Shown here: piece after piece, positions 21,575 to 33,115 of the stretch
Numbering within the stretch: position 1 is the first letter of the stretch
Layout: each line of letters opens with the position of its first letter
Source of the DNA: Arion vulgaris
Taxonomy: Eukaryota; Mollusca; Gastropoda; Stylommatophora; Arionidae
Direction of reading: 5' to 3'
NCBI GenBank assembly: GCA_020796225.1
Contig: CM036762.1
Location: 56,073,740-56,137,739, forward strand
Length of the DNA stretch: 64,000 bases
Position numbers and translations under genes: made by a program
Notes under the pieces: generated by a model
Told to the model about the DNA's origin: nothing
Seen by the model: the letters and a program-made list of their open reading frames with translations, nothing else
Databases searched by the model: none

Positions 21575-21835
21575 TAGGGTCTCTGTGGCTAAGTGGTTAA
21601 GCACTTTGCCTTGTGAGTCGAGGTCGGGGTTCGAATCCAGACAGCGCCGTTCTGTTCACAAGTGCTTTTTTCCCGAGACCCCTAGGATTGTTGCTGAAAC
21701 TAGGAGTTCGTGCTTTTTGCAATACTCTCGGCGGGTGGCGTGCCATTTCTGCGGAGAGGGACCGAGCCGTATGGGGTAAAACCCGGTGCAATGAAGTCAA
21801 TCCTTCCACATCTGGAGTTATACTGTAGCATGGTA
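21575..21835 (+). mobile_element. SINE-D, tRNA-derived, with good A and B boxes
   Basis: Head: GGGTCTCTGTGGCTAAGTGG (A box TGGCTAAGTGG) and GGGGTTCGAATCCAG (B box GGTTCGAATCC, a perfect match to the consensus), about 45 nt apart, so it could in principle be transcribed by RNA polymerase III. Body: GACCCCTAGGATTGTTGCTG, GGCGTGCCATTTCTGCGGAG, AAACCCGGTGCAATGAAGTC. Copies at 14605-14825 and 5765-5890 in reverse. Confidence 0.85.
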
Positions 21836-21844
21836 TCTGATCTC

Positions 21845-22100
21845 GCTCGAGTGATTACCGCGGACCAAGTTTGAGGTGTAAATAATAGAACCACTGTTAC
21901 CTGCCACGCATGTCGTAAGAGGCGATTAAGGAGTTTTGGCTGAAATTGGATGCACATGTACTAAACGTGTAGAAGGCTATGCCTTTAGGGCCTACCAAAC
22001 CAATGTGCAACGTATACGTTCTTGGCAAAGATCAAACATATCACAAAGAGTGATTAAAATTGGTCGTAAAGAACGAACGCAAAGAAGAAGAAGTATGTTA
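21845..22100 (+). mobile_element. Composite: modular SINE domain plus SINE-A
   Basis: The left part (GTTTGAGGTGTAAATAATAG, CCACTGTTACCTGCCACGCA, TGTCGTAAGAGGCGATTAAG) is the block at 14380-14535 in direct orientation. The right part (GGATGCACATGTACTAAACG, CAAAGATCAAACATATCACA, GAACGCAAAGAAGAAGAAG) is SINE-A. This copy probably shows the full 5'-to-3' structure of the SINE-A family. Confidence 0.7.
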
Positions 22101-22239
22101 TCTGATTTGTCACAGGAGGTCGAGAACGCTCCTGCCATGTATCTGAAGAGTTGTCATTCACGATTTATACTGATGTCCTACCCCCCTTCCCTCATTCCGT
22201 CTCCTCTCCTATTTCAAATCCTCGCCTCTAAACATTCCA

Positions 22240-22385
22240 TTCTTTCTTTTTCTTTAACCCAATCCAGTTTTCCCCCACAGCGTCAGGATACGAAGATATT
22301 TCTAGAACGCGTTTTTGTGTGCGTTTCCAAACAGTGTCTGTCGTCGCTCTGTTATCTACGAGTCCACCTTTTGCGTGGACGGAGT
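22240..22385 (-). mobile_element. LINE family 'a' 3' end, reverse
   Basis: CACAGCGTCAGGATACGAAG, ATTTCTAGAACGCG and TCGCTCTGTTATCTACGAGT match 1965-2090 and 16440-16550. Confidence 0.65.
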
Positions 22386-22429
22386 ATATCAAATAGCTTG
22401 ACAATGTAACATGCATGTTTTATTTGTTA

Positions 22430-24373
22430 GTTAACATAAACTACAATGTTATAGTTAACATAAACTACAATGTTATAGTTAACATAAACTACAATGTTAG
22501 TTAACATAAACTACAATGTTATAGTTAACATAAACTACAATGTTATAGTTAACATAAACTACAATGTTAGTTAACATAAACTACAATGTTATAGTTAACA
22601 TAAACTACAATGTTATATTAACATAAAGCTACAATGTTATAGTTAACATAAACTCAATGTTATAGTTAACATAAGACTACAATGTTATAGTTAACATAAC
22701 TCAATTTTAGTTAACATAAACTACAATGTTATAGTTAGCATAAACTGCAATGTTATAGTTAACATAAACTACAATGTTATAGTGAACATAAACTACAATG
22801 TTATAGTTAACAAAACTCAATGTTATGAGTTAACATAAACTCAATGTTAGTTAACCCAAACTACAATGTTATAGTTAACATAAACTACAATGTTATAGTT
22901 TATAAACTACATGTTATAGTTACATAAACTACAATTTATGTTCATAACTACAATTTATAGTTAACATAAACTACAATGTTATAGTTAACATAAACTACAA
23001 TGTTATAGTTAACATAAACTACAATGTTATAGTTAACAAAACTACAATGTTTTAATTAACATAAACTACAATGTTAGTTAACATAAACTACAATGTTATA
23101 GTTAACATAAACTACAATGTTATAGTTAACTAAACTACAATGTTAAATTACTCTACAATGTTATAGTTAACATAAACTAAATTATAGTTAACATAAAATA
23201 CAATGTTATAGTTAACATAAACTACAATTTATAATTAACATAAACTACAATGTTATAGTTCTAAACTACAATTTATAGTTAACTAAACTCAATGTTATGT
23301 TAACATAAAATCAATGTTGTTAACTACTACAATGTTATAAGTTTCATAACTACAATTTATAGTTAACATAAACTACAATGTTATAGTTCTAAAATACAAT
23401 GTTAGTTAACATAACTACAATGTTAGTTCCAAACTACAATGTTTTAGTTACATAACTACAATGTTAGTTAACATAAACTACAATGTTATAGTTAACATAA
23501 ACTACAATGTTATAGTTAACATAAACTCTGTTAGTTCTTAACTTTTCAATGTATAGTTAACATAAACTACAATGTTAGTTAACATAAACTACAATGTTAT
23601 AGTTAACATAAACTACAATGTTATATTAACATAAACTACAATGTTATAGTTAACATAAGCTTTTAAGTTATAGTTAACATAAACTACAATGTTATAGTTA
23701 ACATAAACTCAATGTTATAGTACATAACTTCAATGTTAAGTTAACATAAACTACAATGTTATAGTTAACATAAACTGCAATTTATAGTTAACATAAACTA
23801 CAATGTTATAGTTAACATAAACTACAATGTTAGTTAACATAAACTACAATGTTATAGTTAACATAAGCTACAATGCTATAGTTAACATAAACTACAATGT
23901 TATAGTTAACATAAACTACAATGTTATAGTTAACATAAACTACAATGTTATAGTTAACATAAACTACAATGTTATAGTTAACATAAACTACAATGTTATA
24001 GTTAACTAAACTACAATGTTATAGTTAACATAAACTACTAATGTTAATTAACATAAACTACAATGTTATAGTTAACATAAACTACAATGTTATAGTTAAC
24101 ATAAACTACAATGTTATAGTTAACATAAACTACAATGTTATAGTTAACATAAACTACAATGTTATAGTTAACATAAACTACAATGTTATAGTTAACATAA
24201 ACTACAATGTTATAGTTAACATAAACTACAATGTTATAGTTAACATAAACTACAATGTTAGTTAACATAAACTACAATGTTATAGTTAACATAAACTACA
24301 ATGTTATAGTTAACATAAACTACAATGTTATAGTTAACATAAACTACAATGTTATAGTTAACATAAACTACAA
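22430..24373 (+). repeat. 24-bp GTTAAC-containing minisatellite, about 80 units
   Basis: Unit: GTTATAGTTAACATAAACTA CAAT; a 22-bp variant lacks TA. Units are nearly perfect at 22430-22620 and 23880-24373, and heavily eroded by 1-3-bp deletions at 22620-23560. Each unit has the GTTAAC palindrome. The VNINYNVI and VYVNYNIV peptides on the two strands are artefacts of a 24-bp (8-codon) period. Confidence 0.95.
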
Positions 24374-24477
24374 ACCATCAACATGTAACATTAAATTCTT
24401 CCATTCAATTTTTCTCAAACTTATTAGACAATTATTGAAAGATATGCATACTTCAACAGTTAAATAGACCACATTTG

Positions 24478-24892
24478 ATTGGTTGATTGATAGGACCATT
24501 ATCATTGCACTTTGGTGAGTAACTATATGTGCTCGATCTCTCTTTACACATGAAGATCTCAATTGCAGTGCACGAACTCCGTAGCACCGGCAAGGATCTC
24601 TGATGCAGTTTTGGGTGAAGATATGTTTGTAGGAATTGTAATTAATTCTAACGAATTGTGCGCGGGCAGCAGCTTTCCAGCCTGCTCTTCTCGATTTTAA
24701 CTGCCAAGGATTATTTTACGTGCTAACATTGAACACAGGACCTACGTTTTATCGTCCGTCTCAGATAAGACTGGGAACTCGATCTCACCTACACGGAGAT
24801 CAGGGATCTCTGGTAAAATATCCAGAAGCTTCCACGATGGAGCGAACGTGGTACCTTTGGAACGAAAGGCGATCACCTAACCTCTACGGCAC
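24478..24892 (+). mobile_element. SINE-C copy whose 3' end runs into an array
   Basis: TTGGTTGATTGATAGGACCA at the start, GCAGTGCACGAACTCCGTAG inside and TACACGGAGATCAGGGATCT near the end. The last recognisable SINE words, GGCACAGAGACTC, are also the first words of the 27-bp array that follows. Confidence 0.75.
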
Positions 24893-25323
24893 AGAGACTC
24901 TTAGAGACAATAGTTACACAGAGACTCTTAGAGACAATAGTTACACAGAGACTCTTAGAGACAATAGTTACACAGAGACTCCTAGAGACAATAGTTACAC
25001 AGAGACTCTTAGAGACAATAGTTACACAGAGACTCTTAGAGACAATAGTTACACAGAGACTCTTAGAGACAATAAATACACAGAGACTCTTAGAGACAAT
25101 AGTTACACAGAGACTCTTAGAGACAATAGTTACACAGAGACTCTTAGAGACAATAGTTACACAGAGACTCTTAGAGACAATAGTTACACAGAGACTCTTA
25201 GAGACAATAGTTACACAGAGACTCCTAGAGACAATAGTTACACAGAGACTCTTAGAGACAATAGTTACACAGAGACTCTTAGAGACAATAGTTACACAGA
25301 GACTCCTAAAGACAATAGTTGTT
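24889..25323 (+). repeat. 27-bp minisatellite, 16 units
   Basis: Unit: ACACAGAGACTCTTAGAGAC AATAGTT. Very regular, with CTTAG/CCTAG variation. 27 bp is nine codons, so one frame stays open (TETLRDNSY repeated); nothing else suggests a gene. Arises from the CACAGAGACTC end of the adjoining SINE-C. Confidence 0.95.
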
Positions 25324-26220
25324 CTGTATAGTCGCTTAAAACTTGCAGGGGCGGATCAAATGCACCTTTTTCTTGAAGGCATAAACACAGTCAAGTAATA
25401 CACATTCCTCATTTATTGTCAAATATCATCTCTCACTCACAACTCTGGTTTTAATTGCAAAAGCCGATTCGCAAACAATGTACAGGTCACAGAAAAATGG
25501 CCGCTAGCAGCAGGAAAACAAGGCATGAGTATCGCTCAAGGTCAGAGGTTTGTTTTTCAAGTTATCAATACAGACTAACTTCCTTAGTCGTGACATTGTA
25601 GAATTAGTGCACAATACATATCTGTATTTGGTTAGCTGTGCCTCAAATAACATACGCCAACAGGCTCTGGTTAAAATTCTAGGAAATAAGACCCTCAATC
25701 GTCGCGTGACCTCGCATTCCACTAAAGTTGTATAAAGACGAATTCATTTTTAAAACAATACAACATGCTAAATCAAGGGCTAGCAGTTCAGTTTAACACT
25801 AAAGATATCATATATTAATAATTTTCATCAATAAATAACCATAATTATGTAAAATTACAAAAAAGCTTACATTGTTCTATGAAACATATACTAAAACCAG
25901 CCCCCATTAAACATGAATTTTGGTTTTCCCGTCTGAGCTAGTCGGCCTTATGTTGCCTGGGGCTATGGTTTAGACTTATAAGTCCAAATAGAATGCATGC
26001 ATAGGGTTTCTAGATTCCGTCGGACACAAAACATCGGAATGTGATTTGAGCAAAAAATGTTAAGTCAAATTTAAATTTAGAAAATGTAAGCAGCGCTTAT
26101 AACCATTAAAAATCTGTTGCTTGGCCTGAGTCAGCTCTTACGGTCTTCCAAATAACTATTCAGATTTGATATGATGTTACAGTACAGCCTAATAGATTTT
26201 TAATTTTTTTTATATTGGCT
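25324..26220. other. No gene recognised
   Basis: Mixed sequence. A 61-72-codon region at 25504-25735 is open on both strands but has no recognisable domain or splice signals. The rest is AT-rich with nothing of note. Confidence 0.35.
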
Positions 26221-26224
26221 CTAG

Positions 26225-26325
26225 CACTGGTAAACTACTGAAGTAGGGGCATAGAAAATCGACGACTCGTTTACTGTGAGTTGAAGTCAGTATAGGATGT
26301 CAACGATTTTCATTTTCACCCAGTA
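26225..26325 (+). mobile_element. SINE-E 3' fragment
   Basis: TAAACTACTGAAGTAGGGGC, AAAATCGACGACTCGTTTAC and CAACGATTTTCATTTTCA match the 3' half of 37265-37505. The 30-bp array starts directly after it. Confidence 0.6.
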
Positions 26326-27748
26326 GTGGCCGACGGAAGTGAGTGATGGGACTAGTGGCCGACAGGAAGTGAGTGATGAGACTAGTGACAGACGGAAGTG
26401 GTGAGACTAGTGACAGACAGGAAGTGAGTGATGAGACTAGTGCCAGACGGAAGTGAGTGATGAGACTAGTGAGCCGACGGAAGTAAGTGATGAGACTGAG
26501 CGGGAAGTGAGTGATGGGACTAGTGGCCGACGGGAAGTGAGTGATGAGACTAGTGACAGACGGGAAGTGAGTGATGAGACTAGTGACAGACGGGAAGTGA
26601 GTGATGAGACTAGTGACAGACGGGAAGTGAGTGATGAGACTAGTGACAGACGGGAAGTGAGTGATGAGACTAGTGACAGACGGAAGTGAGTGATGAAACT
26701 AGTGACAGACAGGAAGTGAGTGATGAGACTAGTGACAGACAGGGAAGTAGTGATGAGACTAGTGACAGACGGGAAGTGAGTGATGAGACTAGTGACAGAC
26801 GGAAGTGAGTGATGAGACTAGTGACAGACAGGAAGTGAGTGATGAGACTAGTGACAGACAGGAAGTGAGTGATGAAACTAGTGAAAGACGGGAAGTGTGA
26901 TGAGACTAGTGACAGACGGAAGTGAGTGATGGGACTAGTGACAGACGGGAAGTAGTGATGAGACTAGTGACAGACGGAAGTGAGTGATGGGACTAGTGAC
27001 AGACGGAAGTGAGTGATAGAGACTAGTGACAGACAGGAAGTTAGGATGAGACATGACAGACGGAAGTGAGTGATGAGTCTAGTGACAGACGGGAAGTGAG
27101 TGATGAGACTAGTGACAGACGGCAAGTGAGTGATGAGGCTAGAGTGACAGACGGGAAGTGAGTGATGAGACTAGGTGACAGACAGGAAGTAGTGATGGGA
27201 CTAGTGACAGACGGCAAGTGAGTGATGAGACTAGTGACAGACGGGAAGTTAGTGATGAGACTAGTAACAGACGGGAAGTTAGTGATGAGACTAGTGACAG
27301 ACGGGAAGTTAGTGATGAGACTAGTGACAGACGGAAAGTTAGTGATGAGACTAGTGACAGACGGAAAGTAAGTGATGGGACTAGTGACAGACGGGAAGTA
27401 AGTGATGGGACTAGTGACAGACGGGAAGTTAGTGATGAGACTAGTGACAGACGGAAAGTTAGTGATGAGACTAGTGACAGACGGAAAGTAAGTGATGAGA
27501 CTAGTGACAGACGGGAAGTTAGTGATGAGACTAGTGACAGACGGGAAGTGAGTGATGAGACTAGTGACAGACGGGAAGTTAGTGATGAGACTAGTGACAG
27601 ACGGGAAGTTAGTGATGAGACTAGTGACAGACGGGAAGTTAGTGATGAGACTGTGACAGACGGAAGTGAGTGATGAGACTAGTGACAGACGGGAAGTAAG
27701 TGATGAGACTAGTGACAGACGGGAAGTTAGTGATGAGACTAGTGACAG
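26326..27748 (+). repeat. 30-bp minisatellite, about 47 units
   Basis: Unit: GTGAGTGATGAGACTAGTGA CAGACGGGAA. Early units vary between GGCCGACGG and ACAGACGG; the last third has a TTAGTGATG variant and is indel-free. The 30-bp period keeps a DRREVSDETS frame open over 456 bp; I see no start context or neighbouring exon that would make this coding. Confidence 0.95.
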
Positions 27749-27774
27749 TTCCTTTCTTGAATACAGTGTCGCCC

Positions 27775-28015
27775 GTGTGGAGCCGGGTCCTAGAAATAAA
27801 GAATACTACCACTGCAACCTACAATGCATGTCGTAAGAGCGATAATGGGGCCCTAGGATGCTACCTAGTAAATAAAAACAGCGCAGAAATCGGATTTGCT
27901 GGCCTCTTGTAGGCGCATAACTGCACAACGTACAATCGTCTAGGCTCAGATCACATACAAATCACAAAAGTGGTTGACAAGTGGTCGATATGGTTTGAAG
28001 AAGAAGAATACGAGA
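27775..28015 (+). mobile_element. SINE-B copy
   Basis: CACTGCAACCTACAATGCAT, GTCGTAAGAGCGATAATGGG, CAGAAATCGGATTTGCTGGC, CATAACTGCACAACGTACAA and a tail GAAGAAGAAG. Lies between the 30-bp array and the target site of the LTR element. Confidence 0.7.
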
Positions 28016-28053
28016 GTGAATGATCGATTATCAAACATGCAATTCACTGTCAA

Positions 28054-29506
28054 TGTGAGCGATCACTCTGTGTCCTAATCTTTTTCACCCCGTAATTAAC
28101 CTTTCATATAAAATATGCCCCAATTCTTATTTCAATCTTTATTATATGCATATATTTCAACTATATAGCACCTTTACATCTACAACACATATATCATATT
28201 CATACATTATATATAACATACAATAAGTCCCAACATGATTACCTCACCCCGAAAATGATATATCACCTTACAATATAAAATGTTAAACTATAACCACTTA
28301 TTATATAAGCAAAAATCTTCATTTCAAGTCCTACACTCTATTGAATATCTAATACAAGTTCATCAAATAATTGTATTGTACAGGTTAGTCTGAAGTCCTT
28401 AGAATGCCTCTGTCTATTTTAAAATTTAATAGTTTTCCCTGTGGAACAGCTGTTCGGTTGAGTGTTCCATGGTCTGTTACGACTTCAAAATATATATTTC
28501 TTCAAAGTGTCTATTTTCTGTCTCTTGATGAAAGTTTGTTTTTTATACATTAAGATCATATCTGTAAAACGAGGCTCTGATAACTTGGTCCTTTCACAAA
28601 TGGCAATTTAGAAGATATATATATTTCCAGTTGAACAGGTAAGGCTTTCTCTAGTGCTGTCTGTCTCTATAAGATGCTCTTCTATTCTCATCAGTTTTGT
28701 CTATAGGTCTGATCGTGGCTCTCTGCTGTGTGGATCTATTATGAATCTGCTGTCCCCCTACACATGTCTAGTTATACCACTATCCGAAGTCAGCGTTGGT
28801 CGTCTCTTCAACTCACACACTGGGCCATTCCGTTTTGCCCTTTGGAGTTTGCAAGACTCTCTCCATGTTCGGCAAATCCCCATCCGAGTTCAAAAAGTCT
28901 TTCTGCCAAGTCTCTTCTGCTAAGTTGCTACTGCTAAGTTGTTTCTCTCTCTATGTGTCCTATCGGCTGTCGGGTGTCTAGCCATACTCACATATTCGAA
29001 CTCAATTTCAGTCTCTTCAACTCAGCACACTGGGCCATTCCGTCTGCCCTTTTGGGAGTTTGCAAGTTTCTCTACGTTTGCACGTCTCTTTTCTTTCCTC
29101 CTCTTCCTGTTTCCCCCCTGAATTTCCGTCACCGTCTATTTATATGGGACAAAAACCCCACCTTTGTCTTCCCCCAAAAATATCTCCATTTCGTTTCATT
29201 ATCATACTAATGATTACTGACTCTACCGGTGTCTATCTTCCTGAGAAATCGTCCATAAATCTGTCCGGCATCCCTGGTTAATTTCCAATCTCAGTCTTTA
29301 ACAAATCAGGCCATCCTACTTATCTTTCGAAATTCATGTAGTATTTCCATAATGCTTCGTCTGCCTAATTTATTTTGGAAACCTAGCCGTTGCATTTTTA
29401 AACAGCTTGTGGTGCCCTACTTAATTAAACTTTTGAACTTTTGACTTTTTTTTCTGTGCCTTTTGGGAATTTGATACTTTTGCCCTGCACCACGAACACT
29501 GTTACT
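28054..29506 (-). repeat. 3' LTR (element on minus strand)
   Basis: Starts (+) TGTGAGCGATCACTCTGTGT and ends GCACCACGAACACTGTTAC. Matches 33116-34579 throughout, with scattered 1-4-bp indels. A diverged internal duplication, CACACTGGGCCATTCCGT at about 28815 and again at about 29030, is present in both LTRs. The AATAAA hexamer near its sense 3' end (28138-28143, minus) could be the polyadenylation signal. The outermost base pair at the inner end is changed relative to the other LTR. Confidence 0.85.
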
Positions 29507-29518
29507 AATTTTTCCCTG
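29507..29518 (-). promoter_or_regulatory. Probable polypurine tract beside the 3' LTR
   Basis: On the minus strand GGGAAAAATTA lies immediately before the LTR. This is the position and composition of the plus-strand primer of LTR elements. It is short and ends in TTA. Confidence 0.45.
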
Positions 29519-31629
29519 TATTCTTTCAAGATTGATCCTAAGATCAAACTTACCCTTCTAACCTCTATAAGATATGCAGCGCATCTCCTGTCCCTAGAAC
29601 TTTTTCCCAACTAACCCACAAAACATGTGAGCCCCACTTGAAGTCTAAAATATACATTTCAAATGCCAACATAAAATACTCATATAAGCACAACATGAAA
29701 ACTAAATTATTCAAGTATCCAAAAAGAATCTCAACATAGTTCATCTGAACTTAATTGTACACTCTTGTACCAAACCACTGTTTAGTAAGACTAAATTTAC
29801 TTTCCTAACCCATGACATGAGTATGTCAACTGATCTACTGGGCTTAATCTCCTCCAGTGTAAAACCCGATACTCCTTCTCTGGGGAAAAGAAGTTTTCAC
29901 CCCCTTTCTCCCTGGTTTCTACCAATATTACACCAAGTTCCATTACTACGGTTTTCAGTTCACTAATTTATCCATAATCATTATTAATCATTCATTATCA
30001 TTGAAAACATCATTTAAAACATATTCATAAAACACCAATCCACAACCAAAGAAAATTTTCAAAATACATTACAACAAAACTTCAAATATCAATCAAAATG
30101 CATGAAATATGTCATTAATCCAAAAATCAACTTCAAGACAAAAGGAACTAATATGTAACCAAATCGTTCATGACACCAATTCAGCATGATTAGATAACCA
30201 TCATGAATCATCATTTCGTAACTCATTATAGTCCCCATATCGTCCTTCTATAATGGTTTGGGGTGAGTCAAGTTTCACGCAAGATCCCTTCCCAGAGTTT
30301 ATCCTCTCTACAGCTCATGTGACTCCCTTTCCTTCAGTTATTCCTTACTGTTCCCTAAATTCTACTCTTTGCGTCACCTAAATCGATGATCTTCCTACCA
30401 CACCCCAGTTATACGAAAACCGTTTTCTTTACTGGCATACTTGGCTCATAAAAAATCATCATTACTTCCCAAAATAACACTTGGAATGTGTTCCAAATGT
30501 TACCACCAAGATTCGAGTCCTATCACTCCTCTCAAAACATCAGTACTAGTAAGTCCCATCTTTCGACTTACATTCTCATGTGTACCGTCACGCATCTCAG
30601 TGATTACTCTAACCACCATACTCAGTCCATTAAATGCTTATAACAAGACCTTTCCCAAATATGAAATCTATTTGTTTCACCCATATTCATTTCCTCCTCT
30701 ACATTAAGCTTTATTATTACATTTTTGTAAACAGACATCTCAATATTGTACCATCAACAACCAACAATACAACAGAAACCGTTCAGCATTCGAAATGTTG
30801 AACATGATAGAGACTCTCACACCTAACAACCATGACCTCGTGTGATCTCTCTCTGTAGTCTGGGCCCCTCTACTGACCACGCCCCTGTTTTCCTCAACCC
30901 TTTTTATGAAAAAATTCACCCTTACAGGAAAGTCACAGTACCACAGGACATTGCAAGTTCAAGTCATGAAACCAAACCATTGACTGACATAGTTATTGTC
31001 ATAAAACCAGCATATGCCACCATATGGTGTGTAAACAGTTGCTGAATCAACCCATATATAACAACAAAACAGGTCAAAATAAATACAAATTCCACCAAAT
31101 AAATACAACGAAATTCTTTTTCCCTCTTCTCCACGTGTGTAAATTCTTAGACCTCAAGACGGCATAACTGACCGTCACCTGCATGAACCTTTGACCCAAG
31201 ATTAGTCTGTTTATAGTTTGTTACGGACCACTTCTGTATATCTTTTTCATCTATCTCTCTCTCTCTCTTCTCTCTCCCCAAAATCTCTACCGCTTTATCC
31301 ACGCCTCATGTCTTTTCCCCACCACATAATATACTGTCTTTTGTTTCCCCTCCTTCTCCATTTCTCTCTCCTTTTCTCTAATTACTGCCATTCTCTTTTC
31401 TTGATGCACGAATCCTCCCATTCAGCCTTGGTAAGGTCGGCCGTCTCTGTTTCCTTCCTTTCTCTAACCTCTGCTACCTCCTTTTTCCCAGCTGCAAGGC
31501 CTGCCTCTTCTATTCTCTGTTGACGATATTTTGCTGCAGCTTCTCCACCGACTTCCCATTGCCTTCCAATATGTTTTCTCCTAAATTCTTTCTCTTTGTT
31601 TTTTTAAACCGCGCTATCCTTTTACTTTT
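29519..31629 (-). other. LTR element internal region, 3' two thirds, no domain recognised
   Basis: The + strand is C/T/A-rich, the minus strand A/G/T-rich with stops in all frames at short distances. A short open minus run near 31400-31600 continues lysine/glutamate-rich composition (KKEVAEVRERKETETADLTK). I looked for YxDD, DTGA, HHCC and DDE contexts and saw none. Confidence 0.5.
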
Positions 31630-32055
31630 TTATTTTTGATCGACGTTAAATTTTTGATGCTCCTCTACGTGGTTTGATAAATAAGCTGCAGTAGCAAATA
31701 CCCTTTTACATAAATGGCATGGATGGCCAGGCGGAAGCTTCTGATTATCAACTTCATGATCCTTCTGATATGCCTCATCTTATTTTTGGGTTTCCCCTGC
31801 TTCCTTGTTCGCCATTTGTACTCCATATATTCTTCCTGGTTTCTCTTCTACTCCTGCCATACTCACAGCGTCAAGCTCGTCATTCAATCTCTCTATCATG
31901 TTTCTCTGTCCTTCCTTGTCTTCAGTCAACCTATTTATCTCTTCTTGTAATCGCTTTATCTCTTCTAGTTGGAATTCATCGTCTTCCTGAAACACTTTTA
32001 TCACCTCATCTTGCTCGTCAACGGTCATCTGTAACTTCTTTAACCTCTTCTTCAT
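31630..32055 (-). pseudogene. Coiled-coil plus C2H2 zinc-finger reading frame in the LTR element
   Basis: Minus strand. From MKKRLKKLQMTVDEQDEVIK the first ~70 residues are K/E/Q/L-rich with heptad-like spacing (EIKRLQEEINRL), predicting a coiled coil. One in-frame stop (31780-31782) interrupts it. Beyond the stop the same frame continues and contains CHLCKRVF...YLSNHVEEH: Cys-X2-Cys-X12-His-X3-His, a classical C2H2 zinc finger (31657-31719). The frame ends at 31630. Upstream (32404-32180) another broken minus frame (DIEMDKLKNLSSKNFNLLEK) is also coiled-coil-like, so the original protein was longer. A coiled coil before a C2H2 finger is known in some host proteins (for example the DZIP1 family), but I cannot establish kinship; it could also be a Gag variant. 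Confidence 0.55.
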
Positions 32056-32519
32056 CTCGGTTGTCTCTTTCTTTCTCTTCTCTGCGCTATATTTTTCCCT
32101 CTCGTTCGCTCTGATTTTCCCCCGACAGCAACACCCCTATACTTCAATTTCCTTTGTCAATCTCTTGTCGTAAACCTTCTTTTTTAATTCTATCAACCCC
32201 TTTTGCGACCAATTTCTAACTCAATTTCAAAGCACTCTGTTGTCTATCGGCTTTGTCTAACTTTTTTCCGTAAACTTCAATCGTACTACCCATAGATTGG
32301 TTATCTTCAATACTATTCTGCAGTTTCTCTAGTAAGTTAAAATTTTTGCTGCTTAAGTTCTTCAGTTTGTCCATCTCAATGTCTTGACTTTTCTGGTTTC
32401 TAATTCCTTGAAACAGTTAATAGCATAACTTCTTGTTCTCTAAAGACCATCTTCTCCTTATATATCTGCCACTCCCAGCATTCATCAAATAGTTTCTAAG
32501 CTGTCCATTTTTAATTCCA

Positions 32520-32649
32520 AACCCCCTGTCCCCTAGATGTACATTCTATGCTAACGTGCCCAATCCCAGCACAATTATGCACACTATCCCCAGAAAAATT
32601 GATTTCTCAATCCTACCCTCCTAACATAAGTCGACCTTGCTTCTGTCAT
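32520..32649 (-). pseudogene. Degenerate Gag-like zinc knuckle
   Basis: The minus strand from an ATG at 32649 reads MTEARSTYVRRVGLRNQFFW, then a stop, then in another frame HNCAGIGHVSIECTSRG. That is C-X4-H-X4-C of a CCHC knuckle; the first Cys position reads Val, apparently because of a one-base shift. CCHC knuckles close the nucleocapsid part of Gag in LTR elements, and the position (first third of the internal region after the 5' LTR) fits. Confidence 0.5.
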
Positions 32650-33115
32650 GATATCAATTTAGCAAACAATCAACTTTTAATATAATGTATGTAATATCTT
32701 ACCAACACAACTGAAATTAAAGTAAATTCTTATCCTGTGGAGCAATTTGAAGAATCGCTAATGATTAATACAATGATTAATTTCCAGAAAATATCTCTAA
32801 ATGAATTCTACTATCTTGAAACAAAATATTAACAGGGAATTTATCAATGTAAAACCAAAACAAGACTTCTCTGTGGCCTATCCTATCAACAAGATTTATT
32901 ACTAAAGTGACCTCCAGGTCAAGTACAACAACGCCCTTATTTCTGTACTTTCTTTCCCGTGATGACCTGTCTGCTTAGTAAACAATACCCCTTAACTTTT
33001 AATTCCTGAATTTATTTTCTGTTTTCTTTCTCTCTATCCTAATTCTCACTGTCTAATCGTATAGTAGCCTTTTTTATTCAATCCAGGGTGTTCTATCCTG
33101 GTCAGCAGAAACATT

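Noticed and set aside
21575..21650. Functional tRNA gene
   Set aside because: A and B boxes are good, but the acceptor stem does not pair and the same downstream body occurs in other copies, so it is a SINE head. The same applies to 18842, 37265, 43933 and 17625.
23827..24467. VNINYNVI repeat proteins on both strands
   Set aside because: 24-bp minisatellite, open on both strands.
24720..25331. 203-codon frame with TETLRDNSY repeats
   Set aside because: 27-bp period array growing from a SINE; the non-repeat start is SINE-C sequence.
26453..27673. Repetitive DETSDRREVS proteins
   Set aside because: A 30-bp minisatellite keeps one frame open; unit indels break it several times and there is no flanking exon signal.
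31630..32055. Assignment to a DZIP1-family protein
   Set aside because: Only the general coiled-coil plus C2H2 layout matches; no specific residues could be confirmed without a search.
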